This document shows positions 6,821 to 14,726 of a DNA stretch of 40,391 bases, piece after piece. The stretch spans positions 1 to 40,391 of the forward strand of contig ONKF01000022.1 of NCBI GenBank assembly GCA_900318335.1. The letters are read 5' to 3'. The notes beneath the pieces are model-generated. The model had not been told where the DNA came from. It did no database searches and saw nothing but the letters and a program-made list of their open reading frames with translations. The translations under genes were made by a program, and so were the position numbers. Position 1 is the stretch's first letter. The number at the start of each line of letters is the position of its first letter. This stretch comes from an uncultured Prevotellaceae bacterium (GTDB lineage: Bacteria > Bacteroidota > Bacteroidia > Bacteroidales > Muribaculaceae).

Positions 6821-7702
6821 ATGAAAGGAATTGTATTAGCAGGCGGCTCTGGGACACGGCTTTACCCAGTGACTAAGGGTATCTCCAAGCAGTTGATACC
6901 CATCTATGACAAGCCCATGGTATACTATCCCATCTCGGTGCTGATGCTCGCCGGCATCCGTGAGATTCTCATCATATCCACCCCCCAGGACCTGCCCATG
7001 TTCCGCCGCCTGTTAGGTAGTGGCGAGGACATCGGCGTACACTTTGAGTATGCCGAGCAGCCCCGTCCCGAGGGTCTGGCCCAAGCTTTTATCATCGGCG
7101 AGGAGTTCGTCGGCAAGGATAGCGTCTGCCTGGTTCTTGGCGACAACATCTTCTACGGCCAGAGTTTCACCCGCATGCTCATTGAAGCCACCGAACGCAC
7201 CGAGCGTGAGAACGTGTGCACCCTGTGGGCCTATGCCGTCAAGGACCCGAACCGCTTTGGCGTGGTGGCATTTGACGAGCACGGCAAGGCCACGAGCCTT
7301 GAAGAGAAGCCCGAGCATCCCAAGAGCAACTTTGCCGTGACGGGGCTCTACTTCTATCCCAACGACGTGGTCGAGATTGCCAAGCACATCAAACCCAGTG
7401 CCCGCGGCGAACTCGAAATCACCACCGTCAACCAGGAGTTCCTGGCCCAGGACCGCGTCCATGTCCAGACGCTGGGCCGAGGATTTGCATGGCTCGACAC
7501 GGGAACCAGCGACTCGATGGCCGACGCGTCCAACTTTATCGGCACCATCGTCAACATGCAAGGTGTGCAGGTCGCCGCACTCGAGGAGATTTCATTCCGC
7601 AAGGGGTGGATCAATGCCGACCAACTCATGGCCCTCGCCGAGCCCATGAAGAAGAACCACTACGGCCAATACCTAATCAAACTTGCCCAAAATGGAATTT
7701 GA
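6821..7702 (+). CDS. rfbA: Glucose-1-phosphate thymidylyltransferase
   Basis: The 293-aa protein is full length for RmlA. It makes dTDP-glucose from dTTP and glucose 1-phosphate, the entry to dTDP-6-deoxysugars. The nucleotide-binding loop [18 protein letters not shown] (8-25) is intact, as are [23 protein letters not shown] and [19 protein letters not shown]. It is the first gene of a four-gene cluster; the next start lies inside its end, so they are probably translated together. The following genes indicate that the product is a 3-amino-3,6-dideoxyhexose rather than rhamnose. rmlB, needed for the next step, is not in the window. Confidence 0.95.
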   Translation: MKGIVLAGGSGTRLYPVTKGISKQLIPIYDKPMVYYPISVLMLAGIREILIISTPQDLPMFRRLLGSGEDIGVHFEYAEQPRPEGLAQAFIIGEEFVGKDSVCLVLGDNIFYGQSFTRMLIEATERTERENVCTLWAYAVKDPNRFGVVAFDEHGKATSLEEKPEHPKSNFAVTGLYFYPNDVVEIAKHIKPSARGELEITTVNQEFLAQDRVHVQTLGRGFAWLDTGTSDSMADASNFIGTIVNMQGVQVAALEEISFRKGWINADQLMALAEPMKKNHYGQYLIKLAQNGI

Positions 7703-8117
7703 CGTCAACAAGACAGCCCACCTGATAGAATTGCCCAAGGTGAAAGACCCGCGGGGGAACCTGACGTTTATCGAGAGCGAGATCCATGTCCCGTTCAGGG
7801 TCATGCGCAACTACTGGATCTATGACGTGCCCAGCGGCATGTGGCGCGACGGACATGCCTTCATCGAACAACAGGAATTCCTCGTGGCCTTGAGCGGCAG
7901 CTTTGACGTGGTTGTCAACGATGGCGAACGTGAGCAAACGTTCCATCTGGCACGCCCCCAGATAGGGCTGTACATTCCCAGGCTCACATGGCGCCACATC
8001 AATAATTTCTCCACCAACTCGGTAGCATTGGTACTCACCAGCACCTATTACAACGAGGATGACTACATTACCGATTTCGAAGATTTCATGACCTTAAAAA
8101 ACCAGCAACATGGATAG
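7692..8117 (+). CDS. dTDP-4-oxo-sugar 3,4-ketoisomerase (FdtA/WxcM-like), copy 1, altered active site
   Basis: This 141-aa cupin of the FdtA/QdtA family would isomerise dTDP-4-keto-6-deoxyglucose to the 3-keto sugar. The family frame is clear: [11 protein letters not shown] (38-48), [16 protein letters not shown] and WRHINNFS. However, the catalytic stretch reads [13 protein letters not shown] where the family has RGxHAH. The first His (55) remains and the second is Phe57. ATG 7692 is chosen; an in-frame ATG at 7683 is also possible, and both lie inside the end of rmlA. It may be inactive, have another specificity, or act with the next gene product. The family call is firm, the activity is not. 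Confidence 0.8.
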   Translation: MEFDVNKTAHLIELPKVKDPRGNLTFIESEIHVPFRVMRNYWIYDVPSGMWRDGHAFIEQQEFLVALSGSFDVVVNDGEREQTFHLARPQIGLYIPRLTWRHINNFSTNSVALVLTSTYYNEDDYITDFEDFMTLKNQQHG

Positions 8118-8565
8118 TATGACCGACAAAATCAAGATCCATAAACAGTCACACATCAATGACTGCCGCATCATCACACTCAACCGCAATCATCACGCCA
8201 ACGGCAACCTTACTGCGGTGAACAATGGTGTGGACCTGCCTTTTGACATCCAGCGCACGTTCTATATTTATGATGTGCCAGGCGGCGCCGAGCGTGGCGG
8301 TCACAGCCACTACACGTGCCACGAGTTTATCATCGCCATCAGCGGCAGCTTTGATGTCACCGTTAACGACGGCGTCGACCAGTATACCTATACGCTCAAC
8401 CGTCCCTATCAGGGCCTGCTGGTCGTGCCCGGCATCTGGCGCACGCTGCAGAATTTCTCGTCGGGTTCGGTATGTCTGGCCCTGGCCTCCCACCACTATG
8501 ACGAGAACGACTATGTGAGGGATTACGAAATGTTCCTCAAGTTGAAAGACGTCCCTAACGAATAA
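8110..8565 (+). CDS. dTDP-4-oxo-6-deoxyglucose 3,4-ketoisomerase (FdtA-like), copy 2
   Basis: This 151-aa cupin is paralogous to the preceding one and keeps the full active-site pattern: R49 in QRTFYIYDVPGG and ERGGHSHYTCHEF with His65 and His67, then IAISGSFDVTVNDG. In characterised FdtA enzymes these His residues carry out the 3,4-keto shift that makes the substrate for an aminotransferase. The start at 8110 overlaps the previous stop by 8 bp; ATG 8119 is an alternative. Whether the product is the galacto (Fuc3N) or gluco (Qui3N) form cannot be read from these motifs. Confidence 0.85.
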   Translation: MDSMTDKIKIHKQSHINDCRIITLNRNHHANGNLTAVNNGVDLPFDIQRTFYIYDVPGGAERGGHSHYTCHEFIIAISGSFDVTVNDGVDQYTYTLNRPYQGLLVVPGIWRTLQNFSSGSVCLALASHHYDENDYVRDYEMFLKLKDVPNE

Positions 8566-8586
8566 CCATCAACACCGATTGCCATC

Positions 8587-9708
8587 ATGAAACAGTACCC
8601 TTTCCTTGACCTCGCGCTTGCCAACGGTCCCTACATGGACGAGCTGAAAGCCGCCGCATGTGATGTGATTGAGCGCGGACGTTACATACATAGCACCCAG
8701 ACCGAACTGCTCGAGCAGGAAATCGCGACCCTGTGCCAGGCACGGCACTGCGTGGGAGTGAGCAACGGTCTCGACGCCCTGCGGCTTATCCTGCAGGCCT
8801 ACAAGGAGATGGGAATCATGCGTGACGGCGACGAGGTTATCGTGCCCGCCAACACCTATGTCGCCAGCATTCTCGCCATCAGCCAATGTGGCCTGGTGCC
8901 CGTGCTGTGCGACCCCCGCGTGGACACCATGAACCTCGACTCCGGCTTGCTCGAGGGACTTATCACACCGCGCACCCGCGCCATCATGCCAGTGCACCTC
9001 TATGGCACTCCCTGTTGGGACATGGCATTGATGCAGGCGGCCCGAGACCACGACCTGCGCATTATTGAGGACAACGCCCAGGCGATTGGCGCCCACAGCG
9101 GCATAGCCGGCTTGAACGGCACGTTCATCACGGGTGGACTGGGTGACGCGGCGGGTATCAGCTTCTACCCGACCAAGAACCTGGGTGCCCTGGGTGATGG
9201 TGGAGCTGTAGTCACCAACGATGATACCCTTGCCGCAACCGTTCGGGCACTGGCCAATTACGGTTCCGACAGACGCTACCACAATATTTATAAGGGATAT
9301 AACTGCCGCCTGGACGAAATCCAAGCTGCTATGCTCAGGGTGAAACTGCGCCACTTGGAACAGGAAAACGATACGCGCGCTGCTGTCGCCAGAGCCTATA
9401 ACGAAGCCATCGACAATCCACGCGTCAAGGCTCCCGTCATCTTCGAGGACATGAAACAGATTTGGCATCAGTATGTGGTGAGGGTCGAGAACCGCGACGC
9501 CTTCCGCGCCCATCTTGCCGACAATGGAGTTGGCACCGACATCCACTATGCCACCCCAGCCCACTGGCAGCCCTGTTACCATGACCTGGACCACGCGCCA
9601 CTACCCGTGACCGAGCGCATGGCAGGTGAGGTGGTCTCGCTGCCCATCGCCCACCCCATCACGCCAGATGATGCCCGCGCCATTGCAGACATCATCAACC
9701 GTTTCTGA
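8587..9708 (+). CDS. Sugar 3-aminotransferase, DegT/DnrJ/EryC1/StrS family (FdtB-like)
   Basis: This 373-aa PLP enzyme of normal family length follows the ketoisomerases by 21 bp. The Schiff-base lysine is K197 in FYPTKNLGALGDGGA, and the PLP-binding EDNAQAIGAH and NYGSDRRYHNIYKGYNCRLD segments are typical. In this context it should aminate dTDP-3-keto-6-deoxyhexose at C3 with glutamate as donor, giving dTDP-Fuc3N or dTDP-Qui3N for a surface polysaccharide or glycoprotein. No N-acetyltransferase follows directly, so N-acylation must be encoded elsewhere if it happens. Confidence 0.9.
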   Translation: MKQYPFLDLALANGPYMDELKAAACDVIERGRYIHSTQTELLEQEIATLCQARHCVGVSNGLDALRLILQAYKEMGIMRDGDEVIVPANTYVASILAISQCGLVPVLCDPRVDTMNLDSGLLEGLITPRTRAIMPVHLYGTPCWDMALMQAARDHDLRIIEDNAQAIGAHSGIAGLNGTFITGGLGDAAGISFYPTKNLGALGDGGAVVTNDDTLAATVRALANYGSDRRYHNIYKGYNCRLDEIQAAMLRVKLRHLEQENDTRAAVARAYNEAIDNPRVKAPVIFEDMKQIWHQYVVRVENRDAFRAHLADNGVGTDIHYATPAHWQPCYHDLDHAPLPVTERMAGEVVSLPIAHPITPDDARAIADIINRF

Positions 9709-9717
9709 TTCAACAGA

Positions 9718-10917
9718 TTATTTACCTTTCAGGATTTCCCATGACCGGCGCTGGGCCTTCTTGAGGCTCGCGGGGTCGTTGACGTCGATGCCGTATTTCT
9801 CGGCAGGCGGTATGACCACAACAGTACCGATGGGCACATTGTCGGGGTCATCAATCTTATCCTTGTTCTCTTCGTAAATGTATACCCAGAACCACTGGCT
9901 GCCATAGTGTTTGTCGGCCATGGTGCTCAGTACGACCTGACTGGTGACCGTCTCGGTGACAACGGCTGGTTCCTCAACAGCCAGAGCGACCGTGTCGCTG
10001 TCGGCTGCAGCCACGTCTTCGGATGATGATTCGGCCTTGCTGCAACCCTTCATCAAGAGCCAGCCCAACAGGCAGGCAACAAGCACACCTATAGCAAGGG
10101 CTATCCACCGCTTGTCAAACTTGCGGGGAGCGGCCGCCAGCTGCTCGGGAGTCGGGGTATAAGTGTTGCGGGGGGCGGGACGATAGAAATACTCGTCTTC
10201 GGCAGGGCCCTCGACGGGTTCGGGCTCAGGCTTGGGTTGCGTGGGGCCGTCGATAGGAATTCCCACCAGCATCGGGCGGGACACAGGCTTGGCCGCGGCA
10301 GGCTCAACAGATTTGTCGGGTACTGCGGGCTTTGACGGTTCAACGGATGCTTCTGGCTCAATGGGTTCATCAGATGCCACGGGTTCTACAGGTTCCACAG
10401 GGGCGGGGGCGGCATGATCTTCAGGCTCGGCCTGGGGGTCCTGTTTGATGGGTTCAACCGGTTTGGAGGGTTCGACCTGCTGCTTGGGTTCTGCAGCGGG
10501 AGCCGGCTCGTTTTGAGTGGGCGCGGAATCAGCCTCAGAGTCAAACAGCGAGGGATATTCCTTGTCGATGGCAGCCAGTTTCTCGTCGGTCACCGCATCG
10601 TCAAGATAAACGGTCTCAAACTGAGCAAAAGGCTGGTTCACGGCTTCGGACAGGGATTTGTCGGGCGTGAAGGTGATTTTGCTATGGCCCTTGATTACCA
10701 TAGCTTCGCCGGTGGTGACATTCACACTCTTGCGTGACTTCACACTGGCCATCTTGAAGGTGCCCACTCCCTTGATTTTCACTTCCTCACCATCGATAAG
10801 CGTCTGGGATACGGTGGAGAACAATTCCCTGAGGAACAGTTCACACACGCGCTTTGAGGTTGAGGTGGATTCAGCGATCAGGTCAACAATCTCGTTAAAG
10901 GTGATTTTGGTATTCAT
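9718..10917 (-). CDS. Membrane-anchored HU-family protein with LysM-like C-terminus
   Basis: The 399-aa protein has an unusual build. Residues 1-95 are an HU/IHF DNA-binding domain (FNEIVDLIAE..., VKIKGVGTFK, the arm with MASVKSRKSVNVTTGE and MVIKGHSKITFTP). Residues about 130-260 are a low-complexity Pro/Glu/Val linker. Residues 271-289 are one hydrophobic segment (WIALAIGVLVACLLGWLL), followed by a Ser/Glu-rich stretch. Residues about 325-375 (STMADKHYGSQWFWVYIYEE, then VPIGTVVVIPP) resemble a LysM peptidoglycan-binding fold. There is no signal peptide, so the HU part should be cytoplasmic and the LysM part extracytoplasmic. It lies 16 bp after a plain HU gene, so both are probably in one transcript. 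A link between nucleoid and wall is inference. Confidence 0.85.
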   Translation of the reverse strand: MNTKITFNEIVDLIAESTSTSKRVCELFLRELFSTVSQTLIDGEEVKIKGVGTFKMASVKSRKSVNVTTGEAMVIKGHSKITFTPDKSLSEAVNQPFAQFETVYLDDAVTDEKLAAIDKEYPSLFDSEADSAPTQNEPAPAAEPKQQVEPSKPVEPIKQDPQAEPEDHAAPAPVEPVEPVASDEPIEPEASVEPSKPAVPDKSVEPAAAKPVSRPMLVGIPIDGPTQPKPEPEPVEGPAEDEYFYRPAPRNTYTPTPEQLAAAPRKFDKRWIALAIGVLVACLLGWLLMKGCSKAESSSEDVAAADSDTVALAVEEPAVVTETVTSQVVLSTMADKHYGSQWFWVYIYEENKDKIDDPDNVPIGTVVVIPPAEKYGIDVNDPASLKKAQRRSWEILKGK

Positions 10918-10933
10918 GACGTTGCCCTCCTAA

Positions 10934-11206
10934 TTATTTGAGTTTTGTCTTAAGCACATTGCTCACCTTAAAGCCCACAACGATTTTCGGGGGCACCAAC
11001 ATGCGCCTACCCGTTGATGGATGAACCATCACGCGCTCGTTGCGCTTCTTGGGCTCAAACGTGCCAAAACCAGGCACAATCACGCTATCCATCTCACCGC
11101 AACGGGTACGCAGCACGCCAGCAAACGCCTCAAGCAGTTTGCTCACGTCATCAGTACTGCGGCCCAGGTTGGCAGCGACCGTTTCAACCAGTTTCTTGTT
11201 ATCCAT
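10934..11206 (-). CDS. HU-family DNA-binding protein
   Basis: This 90-aa protein is a complete HU/IHF monomer: N-terminal helices (MDNKKLVETVAANLGRS), the turn VIVPGFGTFEPKKRNER and the DNA-contacting arm MVHPSTGRRMLVPPKIV, ending FKVSNVLKTKL. Such dimers bend and compact DNA. The arm carries the proline that intercalates between bases in family members. It is the first gene of a two-gene leftward unit with the membrane-anchored HU protein and could dimerise with it, which is speculation. Confidence 0.93.
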   Translation of the reverse strand: MDNKKLVETVAANLGRSTDDVSKLLEAFAGVLRTRCGEMDSVIVPGFGTFEPKKRNERVMVHPSTGRRMLVPPKIVVGFKVSNVLKTKLK

Positions 11207-11243
11207 AGTGAAAATGCAGAATCCAAAAAGTGATTTTAATCTG

Positions 11244-11251
11244 CAAAATTA
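11244..11251 (-). promoter_or_regulatory. -7 element of the HU gene pair
   Basis: The minus strand reads TAATTTTG, 38 bp before the HU start. No clear TTTG lies at the usual distance upstream. The element sits back to back with the rightward promoter at 11261-11291. Confidence 0.5.
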
Positions 11252-11260
11252 ACTATATTT

Positions 11261-11291
11261 TTTGTCATTTGGCATTTTTCGCTTAATTTTG
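11261..11291 (+). promoter_or_regulatory. Promoter of the hydroxyacid dehydrogenase gene
   Basis: TTTG (11261-11264), 19 bp and TAATTTTG (11284-11291) are a full match to the Bacteroidetes consensus. The leader would be about 49 nt. Confidence 0.7.
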
Positions 11292-11345
11292 TGAATTCTA
11301 ATAACCGACATCAACATTTACACTTAGACATTATTATATAGCATT

Positions 11346-12308
11346 ATGAGAAAAATTGTTATCCTTGACGGATATGCCGGCAATCCCGGTGACCTCTCGT
11401 GGGAACCGATGAAGGCCCTCGCGCCTTGTGACATCTATGACTTTGGCACCGCCGACACTGTTCTTGAGCGCTGCAAGGGCGCCGAAATGGTGCTGACCAA
11501 CAAGGTCCCCATCGATGCCGACGCCATAGCACAGTTGCCCGACCTGAAGTATATCGGTGTGATGGCAACGGGCTTTAACGTCGTGGACAGCGCTGAGGCT
11601 GCCCGCCGAGGCATCATCGTGACCAATGTGCCCGCCTATAGCACCGACAGCGTGGCACAACTCACCATCGCCCACCTGCTGAACATCTGCTGGCAGCCCC
11701 AGCACTATACCGACGAGGCTCACGACCTGAAGTGGACCAACTGCGGCAGTTACGCCTACTTCAACACGCCCCTTATCGAGTTGGCAGGCAAGCAGATGGG
11801 TATTGTTGGTCTGGGCAACATCGGTAGCGCCGTGGCCCGTATTGCTCTGGCGATGAACATGCGTGTGATGGCCTATACCAGCAAGAGCCAGGATCAGTTG
11901 CCCGATGGTATCATCAAGGCCGACAACCTCGAACACCTGTTGCGCACGAGCGACGTGCTCACCATGCACTGTCCGCTCAATGCCGACACCACTGGAATGA
12001 TCAATGCCGAGGGTCTGGCGCTGATGAAGCAGGGATCCATCGTGCTCAATATGGCACGCGGTGCCCTCATTGTCGAGCAAGACCTGGCCGACGCGCTGAA
12101 CAGCGGTCACCTTTATGCCGCAGCCATTGACTGCACCAGCGTTGAGCCGCCCGCAGCCGAACATCCGCTACTGACGGCCCGCAACTGCTACATCACACCC
12201 CACATCGGCTGGACCAGTTTCGAGGCCCGTGAGCGTCTGATGGATGTCATCACCAGCAACGTAGCTGCCTATCTCGACGGCAAGCCCGTGAATGTTGTAA
12301 ACAAATAA
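11346..12308 (+). CDS. D-2-hydroxyacid dehydrogenase (glycerate dehydrogenase/hydroxypyruvate reductase-like)
   Basis: The 320-aa NAD(P)-dependent enzyme belongs to the D-isomer-specific 2-hydroxyacid dehydrogenases. The Rossmann loop is GLGNIG (155-160). The catalytic triad is Arg238 (NMARGALI), Glu267 (SVEPPAAEHPL) and His286 (TPHIGW). GVMATGFNVVD and the loop around YSTDSVAQLT are typical of the HprA group, which reduces hydroxypyruvate or glyoxylate. The exact substrate is not certain; related enzymes act on lactate or phosphoglycerate. It has its own promoter, and a palindromic repeat follows 3 bp after the stop and may end transcription. Confidence 0.88.
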   Translation: MRKIVILDGYAGNPGDLSWEPMKALAPCDIYDFGTADTVLERCKGAEMVLTNKVPIDADAIAQLPDLKYIGVMATGFNVVDSAEAARRGIIVTNVPAYSTDSVAQLTIAHLLNICWQPQHYTDEAHDLKWTNCGSYAYFNTPLIELAGKQMGIVGLGNIGSAVARIALAMNMRVMAYTSKSQDQLPDGIIKADNLEHLLRTSDVLTMHCPLNADTTGMINAEGLALMKQGSIVLNMARGALIVEQDLADALNSGHLYAAAIDCTSVEPPAAEHPLLTARNCYITPHIGWTSFEARERLMDVITSNVAAYLDGKPVNVVNK

Positions 12309-12311
12309 CCC

Positions 12312-12337
12312 GGACAAAGGGACGGTTCTTTTGTCCC
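12312..12337. repeat. Dispersed palindrome, copy 2 (inverted orientation)
   Basis: GGACAAA (12312-12318) pairs with TTTGTCC (12330-12336). Read on the minus strand it gives GGGACAAAAGAACCGTCCC, the same core as copies 1 and 3. It lies between the dehydrogenase stop and the PAS gene and may double as a terminator. Confidence 0.7.
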
Positions 12338-12357
12338 ATTTTTCAAAAAACGATACT

Positions 12358-12720
12358 ATGAACGAGCAATTTAAAGATATTGAAGAGGCCCTGGCATGGG
12401 CCGAAGGCACCCATTGTGCCATCACCGTGTGTGACCTGGAGGGGAAAGTGATTTTCATGAACGAGCGCTCGCGTGCCACCTTTGACAAGGATGGCCGCAC
12501 TATGCTGGGCCAGAACCTCATGCCCTGCCACAGTCCGAAGTCACAGGAAAAAATCCGCCACATGATCGCCACCGACACCGTCAACTGCTACACTATCGAC
12601 AAGCAAGGCGTCAAGAAGATGATCTACCAGACCCCGTGGCGCAAGGACGGCAAAGTCTGCGGCATGGTAGAAATCTCCATGGTCATCCCCAACGACATGC
12701 CCCACTACATCCGAGGATAA
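12358..12720 (+). CDS. Small stand-alone PAS-domain protein
   Basis: The 120-aa protein starts at ATG 12358; an upstream extension would need a TTG inside the repeat. It is essentially one PAS fold: helix (FKDIEEALAWAEG), strands AITVCDLEGKVIFMNERS, helix TMLGQNLMPCHSP with CHSP as in PAS proteins that contact a cofactor, then CYTIDKQGVKKMIYQTPW and a final strand GKVCGMVEISMVI. No kinase or DNA-binding output domain is attached. Signal and partner are unknown. The gene is bracketed by two opposite copies of a palindromic repeat, with copy 3 starting right after the stop. Confidence 0.8.
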   Translation: MNEQFKDIEEALAWAEGTHCAITVCDLEGKVIFMNERSRATFDKDGRTMLGQNLMPCHSPKSQEKIRHMIATDTVNCYTIDKQGVKKMIYQTPWRKDGKVCGMVEISMVIPNDMPHYIRG

Positions 12721-12749
12721 CGGGACAAAAGAACCGTCCCCGTGTCCCG
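12721..12749. repeat. Dispersed palindrome, copy 3
   Basis: CGGGACA (12721-12727) pairs with TGTCCCG (12743-12749) around AAAGAACCGTCCCCG. The orientation matches copy 1 and is opposite to copy 2. It begins at the base after the PAS stop codon. Confidence 0.7.
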
Positions 12750-12797
12750 CGTGGTTGGATATTTTTATTGGAGGGGTGGAGTTTGTGAGTTTTTTTG

Positions 12798-12805
12798 TAC
12801 TTTTG
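12798..12805 (+). promoter_or_regulatory. -7 element of glnS
   Basis: TACTTTTG fits the consensus and lies 41 bp before the glnS start. The -33 region is unclear. Confidence 0.5.
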
Positions 12806-12846
12806 CGGTTTGAGTAGTAGAAAAAACAATTTAATAACGAGATAAT

Positions 12847-14568
12847 ATGGCGGAGAATATTGAGAATATCAACGCAATGGGTGAGGAGAAGAAGCCCTTG
12901 AATTTTGTACAGCAGATTGTTGCCGACGACTTGGCAGCTGGTAAGAATGGTGGACGCTTGAACACGCGTTTCCCGCCAGAGCCTAACGGTTATCTGCACA
13001 TTGGCCATGCCAAGGCCATCTGCATGGACTTTGGCGTAGCCGAGAAGTTTGGAGGCACGTGCAACCTGCGCTTTGACGACACCAACCCCCAGAAGGAGGA
13101 CACCGAGTATGTCGAGGCCATCATGCGCGACATCCACTGGCTTGGCTATGACTGGGGCGACAGGCTCTACTATGCCAGCGACTACTTCCCCAAACTGTAT
13201 GACTTCGCTATCCGCCTGATTAAGGAGGGCAAAGCCTATGTTGACGACCAGACGAGTGAGCAGATTGCCCAGCAGAAGGGCACGCCCACCACTCCCGGTA
13301 CCAACAGCCCCTACCGCGACCGCACGGTCGAGGAGAACCTGGATCTGTTCCAGCGCATGAACGCGGGCGAATTTGAGGAGGGCAGCCATGTACTGCGTGC
13401 CAAGATTGACATGGCATCGAGCAACATGCACTTCCGCGACCCGATCATCTACCGCATCATCAAGACGCCGCACTGGCGCACTGGCAACAAGTGGAACGTC
13501 TATCCCATGTATGACTTTGCCCATGGCCAGAGCGACTACTTCGAGGGCGTGACCCACTCGATCTGCACACTGGAGTTTGTACCTCACCGCGACCTGTACG
13601 ACTACTTCGTGCACGAGCTCGCAGGCGAGAGCGCCAGTGAGTATTGCCCCCGCCAGATTGAGTTCAACCGCCTGAACCTCACCTACACCGTGATGAGCAA
13701 GCGCAAACTGCTGCAACTCGTCAAGGAAGGCCTCGTGGCAGGTTGGGACGACCCCCGCATGCCGACCCTGTGCGGACTGCGCCGCCGCGGCTATACGCCT
13801 CAAGCCATCAAGAACTTCATCGAGGACATCGGCTACACCAAGTATGAGGCACTGAACGACATCGGCCTGCTCGAGCACAACATCCGCGAGGAGCTGAACC
13901 ACCACGCCAACCGCGTGAGCGCCGTGTTGAATCCCGTCAAGGTCGTCATCACCAACTATCCCGAGGACAAGGTGGAGATGATGGAAATGGACAACAACCC
14001 CGAGCAGGAGAACGCAGGCAAGCACCAGATGCCCTTCTCACGCGAGATCTACATCGAGCGTGACGACTTCATGGAAGAGCCTCCCAAGAAGTTCTTCCGC
14101 CTCACACCGGGCAAGGAAGTGCGCCTCAAGGGAGCCTATATCATCATGTGCACCGGCTGCACTAAGGATGCTGACGGCAACGTCTTGGAGATCCAGTGCA
14201 CCTATGATGCTGACACGCTGAGCGGCAGCGCCGGTAGCCAGCGCAAGGTCAAGGGCACACTGCACTGGGTGAGCGCCCGCCACTGCGTTGATGCCGAGGT
14301 AAGGCTCTACGACCGCCTGTTCGCCGTCGAGAACCCCAGCGCCGATACCGAGCACGACTTCCGTGAGCTGCTCAATCCCGACTCGCTGCGCGTCATCACC
14401 GACGCCAAGATCGAGCCGTTCCTGGCCGAAACCGCCAAGGTGGGTGACACCTTCCAGTTCCAGCGCATCGGCTACTTTACCGTCGATCAGGACTCGACCG
14501 AGGGTCACCTTGTGTTCAACCGCACCATCGGCCTGAAAGACAGCTGGGCCAAACAGCAGAAGAACTAA
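12847..14568 (+). CDS. glnS: Glutamine--tRNA ligase
   Basis: The 573-aa class I synthetase charges tRNA-Gln directly. The HIGH motif is HIGHAKA (51-57) within PPEPNGYLHIGH, and the KMSKS loop is the GlnRS-type VMSKRK (282-287). TRFPPEPNGYLH and RFDDTNPQKEDTEYVEAI distinguish GlnRS from bacterial GluRS. The C-terminal part (about 345-573) is the two-barrel anticodon-binding domain. Length is normal. The presence of GlnRS suggests that this organism need not use the GatCAB route for glutamine. The first 20 residues are a non-conserved extension. It is monocistronic. Confidence 0.96.
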   Translation: MAENIENINAMGEEKKPLNFVQQIVADDLAAGKNGGRLNTRFPPEPNGYLHIGHAKAICMDFGVAEKFGGTCNLRFDDTNPQKEDTEYVEAIMRDIHWLGYDWGDRLYYASDYFPKLYDFAIRLIKEGKAYVDDQTSEQIAQQKGTPTTPGTNSPYRDRTVEENLDLFQRMNAGEFEEGSHVLRAKIDMASSNMHFRDPIIYRIIKTPHWRTGNKWNVYPMYDFAHGQSDYFEGVTHSICTLEFVPHRDLYDYFVHELAGESASEYCPRQIEFNRLNLTYTVMSKRKLLQLVKEGLVAGWDDPRMPTLCGLRRRGYTPQAIKNFIEDIGYTKYEALNDIGLLEHNIREELNHHANRVSAVLNPVKVVITNYPEDKVEMMEMDNNPEQENAGKHQMPFSREIYIERDDFMEEPPKKFFRLTPGKEVRLKGAYIIMCTGCTKDADGNVLEIQCTYDADTLSGSAGSQRKVKGTLHWVSARHCVDAEVRLYDRLFAVENPSADTEHDFRELLNPDSLRVITDAKIEPFLAETAKVGDTFQFQRIGYFTVDQDSTEGHLVFNRTIGLKDSWAKQQKN

Positions 14569-14591
14569 ACTCCAAGCAGTCGGATATCAAG

Positions 14592-14631
14592 AATTGGTCC
14601 AATGAGCCGAGCGTGGCCCATTGGACCAATT
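14592..14631 (+). terminator. glnS terminator-like hairpin
   Basis: AATTGGTCCAATG (14592-14604) pairs perfectly with CATTGGACCAATT (14619-14631), 23 bp past the stop. The T-tract is weak (TTGCTGT), so termination may be partial. Confidence 0.55.
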
Positions 14632-14697
14632 TGCTGTAATATGGAAATTGCCAATAAAAAAACAGCCGTCTTTGTTGTAAGGATAATAACTTTGAAT

Positions 14698-14705
14698 TAT
14701 CTTTG
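14698..14705 (+). promoter_or_regulatory. -7 element of tsaC
   Basis: TATCTTTG fits the consensus, with TTTG at 14671-14674 and TTG at 14674-14676 as possible -33 parts (spacers 23 and 21 bp). It argues for the start at 14727, because the upstream ATG 14703 lies inside this element. Confidence 0.5.
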
Positions 14706-14726
14706 CACTCGTGCAAACCTATAAAA

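Noticed and set aside
8569-9594. Leftward open frame of 341 codons
   Set aside because: It is antisense to the DegT/StrS aminotransferase, whose PLP lysine and motifs are all present.
12541-14025. Leftward open frame of 494 codons across glnS
   Set aside because: It lies antisense to a clear GlnRS with intact HIGH and KMSKS-type motifs. Its translation is biased (Val/Leu/His/Gly) with no family motif, as expected from high-GC codon use on the other strand.
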